64,000 bases of DNA from Methylobacillus methanolivorans (lineage in GTDB: Bacteria > Pseudomonadota > Gammaproteobacteria > Burkholderiales > Methylophilaceae): assembly GCF_020531845.1 (NCBI RefSeq), contig NZ_JAJAVF010000002.1, positions 62,001 through 126,000 of the forward strand, given 5' to 3'. Every line of letters begins with the position of its first letter. The first letter of the stretch is position 1. Shown in pieces: positions 45,667 to 53,742 of this stretch. The position numbers were made by a program, and so were the translations under genes. A model generated the notes under the pieces. The model made no database searches. It was not told the origin of the DNA and worked only from the letters and a program-made list of their open reading frames with translations.

Positions 45667-47346
45667 ATGTTGCCGCCATTACCTTTTCATCAGCGTTCCA
45701 TTGCCATTTTTCTCCCCGTTGTTTTTTGTTTGCAGAGTTGTGTGACGACTGATCCCAAGACTGGCAAGCCTTCGATTGGTGAAACTTTCAAGCAGACGTT
45801 TGCCAATGATGATCCATGTGCGAACAATGCGCGTAATATCGGTATCGTGGCTGGTGCTTTAATTGGGGCGTTGGTAGGTAATAAAGTGGCAGGGGGTAAT
45901 AAGGCCGTCGGGACTTTGGTGGGCTTAGGCCTGGGAGGTGCGCTGGGTGGCTTCATCGGGTCCGAGGTGGACAAGCGGCAGTGCGAGTTGGCTAAGATTC
46001 AGAAGAAATATGATCTGGATATGCAGGTGACACCAATTGAAGTTCAAGCGACGCAAACGACGGCTTCTGCACCTGCCCAGTCGCAGAAGGTTGGTCTTTC
46101 CGTCTCGGTAGTGGATGTGGAGGGCAAGCCGCAGTTCCAGAGCGGTTCTGCTACGCTAGAAGCAGATGCCAGTGTGCATTTTGCCGAAATTGCACGGCAA
46201 TATTCGCTCAAGACACAGTTGGATGCGCTGGGGCCTAATGCCTCGCAACAGGAAAAAGACAAAGTAGCCCAGGCCTTGAGCGTGAAGCGGGTGCTATTGA
46301 TTGGCCATACCGACGACACGGGGAGCACTAGTCTAAATGCGGAGCTTTCCGAGCAGCGTGCACGTGAGGTTACCAAGGTATTCAAGGCTAACGGTGTGGC
46401 TGAGGACCAGTTGTTCTATCAAGGGGCAGGCGAGACTCTGCCTGTGGCCGATAATCGTACCGAACAGGGACGGGCGAAAAACCGGCGGGTGGAGATTGTT
46501 GATCTCAGCAACGAGGAAGTGTTCAACCTTTACCTGAAGACACGTCGTGCCAATACGGCATATTACCGCCCGGCCGATTCGATGACACCTGTTGCACAGA
46601 GCAAGCCAGTAGCAGCGGGTTCCAACAAGCCTAAAAAAGCCGTGCCAGCAGCAGCTAAGAGCGAGATGCCTGCGGCGAATGCAGCTCAGCCAGCAGCCGG
46701 TGACGATAAAAAACGCAATATGAAATCTATTCCGACACCTACGGCGACTGCTGACAATACGATCGATTTTGGCGGGGTGCCGTTCAATGTGGCCTTGGCC
46801 AGCCTGGATGTGGGCGAACTCAAGTCATCCGGCAAAACTTTGCGCTTGATCAGTGAGGCACAAGCGAGTGACATGCGTGAGATCGCCAGTTGCAACCTGG
46901 ATCGTCCACGGCAGTCTGGTGCGGTGAAGAGCTTTAAAAGCGGGAAGACCTATGCCACAAGCGAATTCCTGCCTGGTTTGTATGGCCGTACCTGGCATGA
47001 CACGGTTGGCGGTCACCTGGTGATACTGAACAAGGTGGCCGTGCTCAGTGACGGAGCTGCGCCCGCTAATGCCCCCGAGCTCAAGGTCTATACCCGTTAT
47101 GATGCCGTGAAGGGACGCAATGCTAAGCCGGATATCGAGCTGGCGCCCGCAGTGAATACCTATCAGGGTAGCCAAGGCTTGCTTTATCGCGTATTTGCCG
47201 ATGGCAAGAGCGGGCTGGAGTGCATGGATATTTTGTTCCCTGCCAATAATGCTAGCGTTGCCGCTGGAGGCAAGATACTTTATAACCATGGCGGCAGTGA
47301 TTATGTGGTGGATTTCAAGCCCAGGATGGCTGCCAGCCAGAAATAA
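45667..47346 (+). CDS. OmpA-family lipoprotein with glycine zipper
   Basis: 559 residues; ATG 45667 after AGGGGA. Lipobox LQSC with Cys25. A glycine-zipper segment (GIVAGALIGALVGNKVAGG, LVGLGLGGALGGFIG; about 57-100) suits membrane association. An OmpA C-terminal peptidoglycan-binding domain lies at about 155-285 (LLIGHTDDTGSTSLNAELSEQRA, GRAKNRRVEI). A linker rich in Ala/Lys/Pro leads to a C-terminal domain of about 200 residues of unknown type (SCNLDRPRQSG, LPGLYGRTWHDTVGGHLVILN). First gene of a three-gene operon with a membrane protein and a vWA-like protein. Function unknown; envelope anchoring is likely. Confidence 0.82.
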   Translation: MLPPLPFHQRSIAIFLPVVFCLQSCVTTDPKTGKPSIGETFKQTFANDDPCANNARNIGIVAGALIGALVGNKVAGGNKAVGTLVGLGLGGALGGFIGSEVDKRQCELAKIQKKYDLDMQVTPIEVQATQTTASAPAQSQKVGLSVSVVDVEGKPQFQSGSATLEADASVHFAEIARQYSLKTQLDALGPNASQQEKDKVAQALSVKRVLLIGHTDDTGSTSLNAELSEQRAREVTKVFKANGVAEDQLFYQGAGETLPVADNRTEQGRAKNRRVEIVDLSNEEVFNLYLKTRRANTAYYRPADSMTPVAQSKPVAAGSNKPKKAVPAAAKSEMPAANAAQPAAGDDKKRNMKSIPTPTATADNTIDFGGVPFNVALASLDVGELKSSGKTLRLISEAQASDMREIASCNLDRPRQSGAVKSFKSGKTYATSEFLPGLYGRTWHDTVGGHLVILNKVAVLSDGAAPANAPELKVYTRYDAVKGRNAKPDIELAPAVNTYQGSQGLLYRVFADGKSGLECMDILFPANNASVAAGGKILYNHGGSDYVVDFKPRMAASQK

Positions 47347-47425
47347 CATCCATGTGCATCATGGGTGAGGTCGTGGTTCACGATCAGTTAGTATTCTAAA
47401 TATAAGTCAAAATAAGGGGAGCAAT

Positions 47426-48934
47426 ATGCACGAGTTCTTTGCAACGTATCCATTACTGGCCTGGAGTGTGGTCAGCACCATGCTGGCGCTGGTGGTCATT
47501 GTGGCTTTATGGGAAAAGGTGAAGTGGTGGTGGTTGAATACCTGGGCGAGCTTCCCGCTGATCGGGCGTATCAGCCGGCTTTCGCGGGATCTCAATCGGG
47601 ATGTGACCAACCCGACCTGGTTCAAGGCAGAGAAAACGCTATGCCGCGATTACAAGAAATTTATCCGTATCCAGAATGAGCAGGATTTCAATGACAAGAT
47701 CGACTACCTGACCAAGGCGGGTGATAACGGGCGTAAGTCTATTCCTGTCTGGATATGGATATTGACGGTGGCGATGGTATTTGTGGAGGCCATGGGTTTC
47801 AGCTATGTGCTGGCTGGATATACCCTGCCTGGCGCCAGTGAGAACCTGCAGCAGACAGGGGCTTATGGCATTGCCTTTCTGATTTCCATCATTCTGGTTG
47901 CACTGACGCATTTCGCCGGGCATGAGCTATACAAGTCAGGCAAGATTGCCCATGCGCGCCGCGAATGGGCCGAAGAAGGACGTAAGCACAAGCTGACCAC
48001 TGGCACGGTGCCATTGGCCAAACCGCAATCCATTGATGATGACCAGCCGCGCTATACGCAGCTATGCAATCGTGTCGGTACCCATCCTAGTTATAAGATC
48101 ACCATTCTGACTGTCATTTTTGTCGTATCCGTAGCCGTTTTTGCCACTTATGTGCGCGGGCAGGTGCTAGAGAAGTCACTGCATCAGGAAGTGGTTGGCT
48201 CCAGCCATGCTGTCGCAGCCAATGCTTCGGATGGGCTGGATTTCTCCAATGATTTGCCATTGCCTGAGGCCGACTTGGCGCAAGACCGTGCAACGGTGGA
48301 CAAGGCCTTGCAGGATGAAACCTCAATTGATCGTCACGGTGGCTGGGCAACATTTATTGTATTGGCCTTTGTGTTTGTCTTCCTGCAGATACTGGGCGTG
48401 ATCTTTGGTCACCGCTGGGGCTTTGCTGGCCAGAACAGCGCGGCGGCCTTTGCCGATATTGGGCATGGGCGATACAACACTTATGCTGATGTGCGCGAGC
48501 ATTATCAGGAGGTGACCGATGCTGCGCAGGCCAAACTTGAGGCATTGCAACAGAAGCTGATGGAACGTAATGCTGAGCATGGGACTGACGGTATGCATAC
48601 CAGTAATAGTTTTTATGATTTTCTTGAATTGAGTCGCCAGGAAGAGGCTAAAGACCGTGAAAGCCAGCGTCAGCATACCAATCGTTATGCCGAGGAACGT
48701 CGTGCGCCCCAGATAGTGCAGAATGCACAGGAGTTCAGTGCGGCGGTATCGTTACAGGAGGCATTGCGCACTCTGGAAAGCTTGCAGGACAAGGAAGCGA
48801 AAAAGGACTATATCCATAGCTTGCCCGCCGATTTGCAACAACAGGTGCTGGAGGCCATCAAGCAGGCCAAGCTCGCCGAGCAGGAAAAAAACAGCCGTTC
48901 CAAGCTAGATTCTGAACTGGATGACTTACTATGA
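47426..48934 (+). CDS. Five-TM membrane protein with charged C-terminal tail, function unknown
   Basis: 502 residues; strong site AAGGGGAG before the ATG. Membrane segments lie at about 10-30, 108-130, 145-165, 222-245 and 308-330 (SVVSTMLALVVIVALW; IWILTVAMVFVEAMGFSYVL; IAFLISIILVALTHFAG; ITILTVIFVVSVAVFATYV; FIVLAFVFVFLQILGVIFG). The last 165 residues are hydrophilic, helical and rich in Glu/Gln/Arg, probably a coiled coil (AAQAKLEALQQKLMERN, QEALRTLESLQDKEAKKD). I do not recognise the family. It resembles neither MotA nor TolQ closely. Overlaps the next gene by four bases. Confidence 0.8.
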   Translation: MHEFFATYPLLAWSVVSTMLALVVIVALWEKVKWWWLNTWASFPLIGRISRLSRDLNRDVTNPTWFKAEKTLCRDYKKFIRIQNEQDFNDKIDYLTKAGDNGRKSIPVWIWILTVAMVFVEAMGFSYVLAGYTLPGASENLQQTGAYGIAFLISIILVALTHFAGHELYKSGKIAHARREWAEEGRKHKLTTGTVPLAKPQSIDDDQPRYTQLCNRVGTHPSYKITILTVIFVVSVAVFATYVRGQVLEKSLHQEVVGSSHAVAANASDGLDFSNDLPLPEADLAQDRATVDKALQDETSIDRHGGWATFIVLAFVFVFLQILGVIFGHRWGFAGQNSAAAFADIGHGRYNTYADVREHYQEVTDAAQAKLEALQQKLMERNAEHGTDGMHTSNSFYDFLELSRQEEAKDRESQRQHTNRYAEERRAPQIVQNAQEFSAAVSLQEALRTLESLQDKEAKKDYIHSLPADLQQQVLEAIKQAKLAEQEKNSRSKLDSELDDLL

Positions 48935-49764
48935 GGCTATTCACTCAGGGGCTATTGTCAGGGGCCTTGCTGTTGCTGGGCGGTGCAGTGCAGGCAGCGG
49001 GTGCAGTGCCCACGTGTTATCACGCCAAGTTGCCCGCCGTGGATGCGAGGCCGGACACTGAAATATTTGTTGTCATTGATCAGACCACGGTGTTTGATCA
49101 CAATTTGAAGCAACTGGTCGGCAATAACCTACGTCCTTTCCTGCGCGCCAATAACGCTTTTTCCGTGATCCGTTTTTCGGCATATACCCAGGGGCAATAT
49201 ACCGAACTGTTGGTATCTGGCGTATTGGATCCACTGATTGAGCCAGCGAAAAGAAACGACATATCCAAGCCCGTGTTGGCAAAGTTTGATCAGTGCATTG
49301 CGAATCAGCCCAAGCAGGCAGCCCAATCGGCAGGTGCTGCCTTGAAATCGGCATTCGGCGGTAGCACTACCACCATCGGCAAGTCCGATGTTATCGGCAG
49401 CCTCAAGGATATCTCCAGCCGCGTCAGGCAATCGCCTGCACGGCAAAAAGTAGTGCTGATTGCTTCGGATATGCTGGAAAACTCCGCTGTCACCAGCTTT
49501 TATGCCAATCAGGCGGTAAGGACGATACAACCTGAAAAGGAGCTAGCGCTGGTGGGGAAAAACCAGTTGTTCGGTGATTTTTCTGATGCGCGCGTTTACG
49601 TGATTGGTGCAGGCTTGCTGGCGGATGATGCCAAGACCAAGACGGTGTATCGATCGCCACAGACAATGCAGGCCTTGCATGCATTCTGGACGCAATATTT
49701 CCAGAAATCTCGAGCCGAGTTAGTCGAGTTCGGGCAACCGGCCTTGCTAAATCCGGTCAAATAA
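48931..49764 (+). CDS. Secreted von Willebrand A-like protein
   Basis: 277 residues. Signal peptide (LLSGALLLLGGAVQAAG), then a vWA-like fold: DTEIFVVIDQTTVF (MIDAS-like region with D-x-T rather than the full DxSxS), VIRFSAYTQGQYTELL, a helical middle (KSDVIGSLKDISSRV), and KVVLIASDMLENSAVT with DARVYVIGAG as the later strands. A divergent MIDAS makes metal binding uncertain. Coupled to the five-TM protein and followed by a terminator. Likely periplasmic partner of the OmpA-like lipoprotein. Confidence 0.72.
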   Translation: MRLFTQGLLSGALLLLGGAVQAAGAVPTCYHAKLPAVDARPDTEIFVVIDQTTVFDHNLKQLVGNNLRPFLRANNAFSVIRFSAYTQGQYTELLVSGVLDPLIEPAKRNDISKPVLAKFDQCIANQPKQAAQSAGAALKSAFGGSTTTIGKSDVIGSLKDISSRVRQSPARQKVVLIASDMLENSAVTSFYANQAVRTIQPEKELALVGKNQLFGDFSDARVYVIGAGLLADDAKTKTVYRSPQTMQALHAFWTQYFQKSRAELVEFGQPALLNPVK

Positions 49765-49765
49765 T

Positions 49766-49794
49766 AAAACAGGCCCGCTAGTCGGGCCTGTTTT
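49766..49794 (+). terminator. Rho-independent terminator of envelope operon
   Basis: Perfect 12-bp stem AAAACAGGCCCG / CGGGCCTGTTTT, 5-base loop. Confidence 0.92.
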
Positions 49795-49850
49795 ACATCC
49801 GGATAAGGACAAAATTTAGACTAGGGAGTATATTAACGAAAAAGCAGGTA

Positions 49851-49866
49851 CGGGATGTATATCCCG
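49851..49866. promoter_or_regulatory. Inverted repeat upstream of aldehyde dehydrogenase gene
   Basis: CGGGAT-GTAT-ATCCCG, 6-bp arms, 57 bases before the ATG at 49923. Possible operator. A TGGCAGTTCTGCA string nearby (49879-49891) looks sigma-54-like, but the GG-GC spacing is 7, not 10. Confidence 0.35.
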
Positions 49867-49922
49867 AGATCAAATCGTGGCAGTTCTGCACAATCGTCAA
49901 TAACTCTTGGAGGAGTGTAGTA

Positions 49923-51443
49923 ATGAGTCTTGATAGTTTGAAGGGTCTGGGTATTAAGGTCCCGTACAAAAATAAGTATGACAACTACATTGGTGGCAAG
50001 TGGGTTGCGCCTGTAGACGGTCAATATTTCGATAATATCAGCCCGGTGACTGGCAAGGTATTTTGCCAGGTAGCACGTTCTAACGAAAAGGACGTTAATT
50101 TGGCGCTGGATGCCGCGCATGCGGCCAAGGATGCATGGGGCAAGAAGTCGGGTACTGAGCGCGCCAATATTCTGCTGAAGATCGCCGATGTGATGGAAGC
50201 CAATCTAGAGACCATTGCGATTGCCGAGACTATCGATAACGGCAAGCCCCTGCGTGAAACCATGGCTGCCGATATTCCACTGGCTATCGACCATTTTCGC
50301 TATTTTGCTAGCTGTATTCGTACGCAGGAAGGTGGCATCAGCGAGATTGATCACGAGACAGTGGCCTATCATTTTCATGAGCCGCTGGGTGTTGTCGGTC
50401 AGATCATCCCTTGGAATTTCCCTATCCTGATGGCGGCCTGGAAGCTTGCGCCTGCACTGGCTGCGGGCAATTGTATCGTCATGAAGCCCGCCGAGCAGAC
50501 ACCGGTTTCCATCCTGATCGTGATGGAATTGATTGGTCATTTGTTGCCTGATGGTGTGCTTAACATCGTCAATGGTCATGGTGTAGAGGCTGGCAAGGCG
50601 CTGGCAACCAGCCCACGTATCGCCAAGATCGCGTTTACTGGTTCGACTTCTGTAGGGCGCCTCATCATGCAGTACGCCAGCCAGAACTTGATCCCTGTGA
50701 CGCTGGAGCTGGGTGGCAAGTCTCCCAACATTTTCTTTGAAGATGTCATGGACAAGGATGATGCCTATTTCGACAAGGCGCTTGAAGGCTTTACCCTGTT
50801 TGCCCTTAACCAGGGTGAAATCTGTACCTGCCCAAGCCGTGCGCTGATTCAGGAATCTATCTATGAGCAGTTCATTGAGCGTGCGCTCAAGCGAGTGAAG
50901 GCGATCAAGCAGGGTAGCCCATTGGATAAGTCCACCATGATTGGTGCACAAGCTTCGAGCGAGCAGGTTGAGATCATCATGTCTTATATCAAGCTGGGCC
51001 TGGAGGAAGGCGCCGAGTTGCTGACTGGCGGCAAGTCTACCAAGCTGGCTGGTGACCTGAGCGAGGGCTATTACATTGAGCCTACCGTGTTCAAGGGCCA
51101 CAACAAGATGCGTATTTTCCAGGAAGAAATCTTTGGCCCAGTGCTTTCCGTCACTACATTCAAGGATGAGAAGGAAGCCTTGGAAATTGCCAATGACACG
51201 ATGTATGGCCTGGGTGCTGGCTTGTGGACACGTGATGGTAGCCGTGCATTCCGTGTTGGACGTGCTATCCAGGCTGGTCGCGTCTGGACTAATTGTTACC
51301 ATCTCTATCCTGCGCATGCTGCATTCGGTGGTTACAAGCAGTCCGGTATTGGCCGCGAAAACCATCGCATGATGCTGGATCATTACCAGCAGACCAAAAA
51401 CCTGCTAGTGAGCTACAGCCCGAATGCGCTGGGTTTCTTCTAG
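49923..51443 (+). CDS. NAD-dependent aldehyde dehydrogenase (acetaldehyde dehydrogenase/ExaC type)
   Basis: 506 residues, full length; site GGAGGAG. Catalytic Cys301 in GEICTCPSR, general base Glu in [12 protein letters not shown], cofactor loop [14 protein letters not shown] motif and C-terminal [14 protein letters not shown]. The subgroup is the one associated with ethanol/acetaldehyde oxidation and paired with a DUF779 gene, which follows here after a terminator. Cytosolic, tetrameric in relatives. Exact substrate among short aldehydes is not provable. Confidence 0.93.
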   Translation: MSLDSLKGLGIKVPYKNKYDNYIGGKWVAPVDGQYFDNISPVTGKVFCQVARSNEKDVNLALDAAHAAKDAWGKKSGTERANILLKIADVMEANLETIAIAETIDNGKPLRETMAADIPLAIDHFRYFASCIRTQEGGISEIDHETVAYHFHEPLGVVGQIIPWNFPILMAAWKLAPALAAGNCIVMKPAEQTPVSILIVMELIGHLLPDGVLNIVNGHGVEAGKALATSPRIAKIAFTGSTSVGRLIMQYASQNLIPVTLELGGKSPNIFFEDVMDKDDAYFDKALEGFTLFALNQGEICTCPSRALIQESIYEQFIERALKRVKAIKQGSPLDKSTMIGAQASSEQVEIIMSYIKLGLEEGAELLTGGKSTKLAGDLSEGYYIEPTVFKGHNKMRIFQEEIFGPVLSVTTFKDEKEALEIANDTMYGLGAGLWTRDGSRAFRVGRAIQAGRVWTNCYHLYPAHAAFGGYKQSGIGRENHRMMLDHYQQTKNLLVSYSPNALGFF

Positions 51444-51463
51444 TAGAGTAGGCGCTTGAATGG

Positions 51464-51495
51464 ACGCCCGGATTGACTGCTTCAATCCGGGCGTT
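51464..51495 (+). terminator. Rho-independent terminator after aldehyde dehydrogenase gene
   Basis: 13-bp stem ACGCCCGGATTGA / TCAATCCGGGCGT, 5-base loop, TTGTTGTTT tail. Confidence 0.92.
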
Positions 51496-51539
51496 GTTGT
51501 TTCTGCTGGCTGGGTAAATGTGGGTATGAAGGAGATGAC

Positions 51540-51914
51540 ATGGCGACAAGTCGGATAGTGGCAACGCCTGCGGCGGCGGCATTGATTGATGAACTACAGG
51601 CCAGGCATGGCAAGCTGATGTTTCATCAATCTGGTGGCTGTTGTGAGGGCAGTGCTCCCATGTGCTTGCAAGAGGGGGAGTTCTTGTTGGGCAGTTCTGA
51701 TGTCAAGGTGGGCATGGTGCATGGGGTGCCGTTTTACATGAACAAGACCCAATTTGAATATTGGCAACACACTCACCTGACGCTGGATGCGATCTCTGGG
51801 CATGGCGGCATGTTTTCGTTGGAGCAGGCGACGGGCAGGCATTTCCTCATCCGTTCGCGCTTGTTCACGGATGAAGAATTACAGGATTTGGAGCCTGTTG
51901 AGAACTGTGGATGA
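51540..51914 (+). CDS. DUF779 protein, aldehyde-dehydrogenase partner
   Basis: 124 residues with site AAGGAG. HQSGGCCEGSAPMC is the family's cysteine motif, followed by GMVHGVPFYMN and HTHLTLDAISGHGGMFSLE; the adjoining Cys and His residues could bind a metal. Genes of this family nearly always lie beside acetaldehyde-type dehydrogenases, but their activity is unknown. Confidence 0.9.
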   Translation: MATSRIVATPAAAALIDELQARHGKLMFHQSGGCCEGSAPMCLQEGEFLLGSSDVKVGMVHGVPFYMNKTQFEYWQHTHLTLDAISGHGGMFSLEQATGRHFLIRSRLFTDEELQDLEPVENCG

Positions 51915-51964
51915 TCGACAGGCAGATCAGTTAATATGCCTGCCCATCTTCATTACTGTATGTC

Positions 51965-52573
51965 ATGAGTGATCCTCTGCTGCTTTGGGGTTTCCTGCAA
52001 ACATCGTTGCTTGAAATAGTGTCTTTCGCGTTAGCGATCGCCATGGTACTGCTGAATATCCGGCAGTCGCCATGGGCATGGCTGTTTGCAATCGCTTCTG
52101 CCGGGTTGTATGCCGTTGTTTTCTACGATGCCCGCATCTATGGCGATATGCTGTTGCAGTTCGTCTTTATTGCCGTGTCGCTATGGGGCGCTTACCAATG
52201 GCTGTTCGGCGGGCGCGATCATCAAGGTGTGACCGTGACACGCTTGTCTCGTCGCGGTTGGCTGCTGGCGGCTGGTAGCTGGGTGTTTGTTTATGCCAGC
52301 GGTGCATTACTCTTGCATCATTTGACGGATAGCGATGTCGTGCATATCGATGCTTTCCTGACGGCGGGCAGTTTGGTGGCGCAATGCCTGCTTACGCGCA
52401 AAATACTGGAAAACTGGCATATGTGGATATTGATAGATGGCCTCTACATCGCGCTCTATGCATACAAGCATCTTTATTTGACAGCCTTGCTCTATGGCCT
52501 GTTCGTTGTGCTAGCCGTGTTGGGCTTGCGGGCCTGGAAAAAGTCATTGTCAGCGACTGTCGTCCTGCCATGA
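51965..52573 (+). CDS. pnuC: PnuC-type nicotinamide riboside transporter
   Basis: 202 residues, about seven helices. Family marks: SPWAWLFAIASAGLYAVVFY, YGDMLLQFVFIAVSLWGAYQW, DAFLTAGSLVAQCLLTRK and ENWHMWILIDGLYIALYAYKH region with the substrate-binding Trp/Asn residues. Imports nicotinamide riboside by facilitated diffusion, driven by phosphorylation inside. The downstream kinase gene overlaps its stop (ATGA), matching that mechanism. Confidence 0.92.
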   Translation: MSDPLLLWGFLQTSLLEIVSFALAIAMVLLNIRQSPWAWLFAIASAGLYAVVFYDARIYGDMLLQFVFIAVSLWGAYQWLFGGRDHQGVTVTRLSRRGWLLAAGSWVFVYASGALLLHHLTDSDVVHIDAFLTAGSLVAQCLLTRKILENWHMWILIDGLYIALYAYKHLYLTALLYGLFVVLAVLGLRAWKKSLSATVVLP

Positions 52574-53106
52574 AAAATATGGTGCCGCGTATTGCTATTC
52601 TTGGGGCTGAATCCACTGGGAAATCCACCCTGGCGGAAGCACTGGCAGCGCATTATCGTACGGCATGGGTGCCAGAATACCTGCGCGAGTTCGTCGAGAC
52701 ATTTCAACGTACGCCACGTGCCGACGAGCAGTTCATGATTGCCACTACACAACGCCAGCGTGAGAAAGAGGCTGAGCGACATGCCAACCGTCTATTGTTC
52801 TGTGACACCACGCCGCTGATGACGATTGTCTATAGCGAACATTACTTTGGGCAGGCAGACATGGCGCTTGTGAGACTGGCAGCGGCATATGACTATGCTG
52901 CGACGATAGTCACTGCGCCGACCATGCCATGGGTAGCTGATGGCATGCAGCGCGAGTCCGACGAGGTGCGCCAGAAGGTACATGCTCGGTTACTGTGTAA
53001 ACTGCGGGATGCTGGCATCACATATCGGCTCGTGGATGGCTGCATGCAGCAACGCGAGATGCAAACCATTGCATATTTATCGTTAGCTTTATCACAATCA
53101 GCGTAA
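52570..53106 (+). CDS. NadR-like nicotinamide riboside kinase
   Basis: 178 residues from ATG 52570, overlapping the pnuC stop; a longer frame from 52384 lies within pnuC and is rejected. Walker A GAESTGKST, then WVPEYLREFVE (base/substrate region) and LFCDTTPLMTIVYSEHYFG, as in the C-terminal ribosylnicotinamide kinase domain of NadR. It lacks the HTH and NMN-adenylyltransferase domains, so only phosphorylation is expected. With PnuC it forms a compact NAD-precursor salvage unit. Confidence 0.88.
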   Translation: MKNMVPRIAILGAESTGKSTLAEALAAHYRTAWVPEYLREFVETFQRTPRADEQFMIATTQRQREKEAERHANRLLFCDTTPLMTIVYSEHYFGQADMALVRLAAAYDYAATIVTAPTMPWVADGMQRESDEVRQKVHARLLCKLRDAGITYRLVDGCMQQREMQTIAYLSLALSQSA

Positions 53107-53241
53107 GCAACGCTCACTTCACGGATACACTCAAAAAATTAGAGAAGGGTATGTGAAAGCCTGCATCAGGCTGAGCTTATTGCTTGTGCCTGATGTTGTA
53201 GGCAAGGTTTAGGCGTATCAATACAGTCCCCAACTGGTAGC

Positions 53242-53673
53242 CTAGGGTTTTGTTGATCGCTTCTTGCTTCTACTTTTCCAGCCCCGTTTGTTTGCCACAT
53301 TAATCAGTCGCTGGAAAGTAGGACATTCCATGTGTGATGGTGCTGGACAGTCTGCAACGTGGCGCAATGTATCCCGTAGCGCCTTTAGCTCATGAATTTG
53401 TCGATCAATCTCGTCCGCGCGCTGGTGGAGCAGCTGGCGTGGCAAGTCTGGTGTGCCGTTTTGATCAAACATCCCGGCAATTTCCTGTAGCGAAAAGCCT
53501 GCCAATTTTCCGATGGAAATCAGCTTGAGTTGTAAAAGCACCTCTGCGGAAAACTGTCTGCGCAAACCATGCCGTGATACCGAAGTAATTAGCCCCGTTT
53601 CTTCGTAGTAACGCAGGGCAGAGGGTTTAATTCCGCTCTTTTCTGCGACTTCGCCAATATCCATAAACTCCAT
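53242..53673 (-). CDS. MerR-family transcriptional regulator
   Basis: ATG 53673 (MEFMDIGEVAEKSG) is preferred; ATG 53664 is also possible, and the open frame to 53730 runs through the operator. 143 residues: HTH IGEVAEKSGIKPSALRYYEETGL, wing RRQFSAEVLLQLKLI, a dimer helix, and two Cys (DCPAPSHMEC). SoxR's four-Cys cluster is absent. Divergent from the MFS transporter with a SoxR-like dyad between, so it most likely controls that exporter in response to a small molecule. Confidence 0.88.
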   Translation of the reverse strand: MEFMDIGEVAEKSGIKPSALRYYEETGLITSVSRHGLRRQFSAEVLLQLKLISIGKLAGFSLQEIAGMFDQNGTPDLPRQLLHQRADEIDRQIHELKALRDTLRHVADCPAPSHMECPTFQRLINVANKRGWKSRSKKRSTKP

Positions 53674-53678
53674 ACTTG

Positions 53679-53698
53679 ACCTCAAGTTGACTTGAAGT
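53679..53698. promoter_or_regulatory. MerR/SoxR-like operator in divergent promoter
   Basis: ACCTCAAGTTGACTTGAAGT is a 20-bp dyad (8 of 10 positions symmetric) very close to the SoxR-box pattern. It overlaps a TTGACC -35 box; a TAGCAT 18 bases further may be the -10, a long spacer as at MerR-activated promoters. The MFS gene starts 45 bases after it. Confidence 0.68.
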
Positions 53699-53742
53699 AT
53701 TAGCATGCCCTGATCTATAGAGCAGGACAAGAGATAAGGACG

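Noticed and set aside
46825..47349. 174-residue - strand frame within the OmpA-family lipoprotein gene
   Set aside because: Antisense shadow without signal, domain or upstream control region.
49879..49891. Sigma-54 promoter for aldehyde dehydrogenase
   Set aside because: GG and GC are 7 bases apart instead of 10.
50205..51383. 392-residue antisense open frame inside the aldehyde dehydrogenase gene
   Set aside because: It mirrors codon use of the real gene, has no ribosome site and no recognisable domain.
52384..52569. Longer NadR-like kinase start inside pnuC
   Set aside because: The extra 62 residues overlap pnuC in another frame; ATG 52570 overlaps the pnuC stop and sits just before the Walker A motif.
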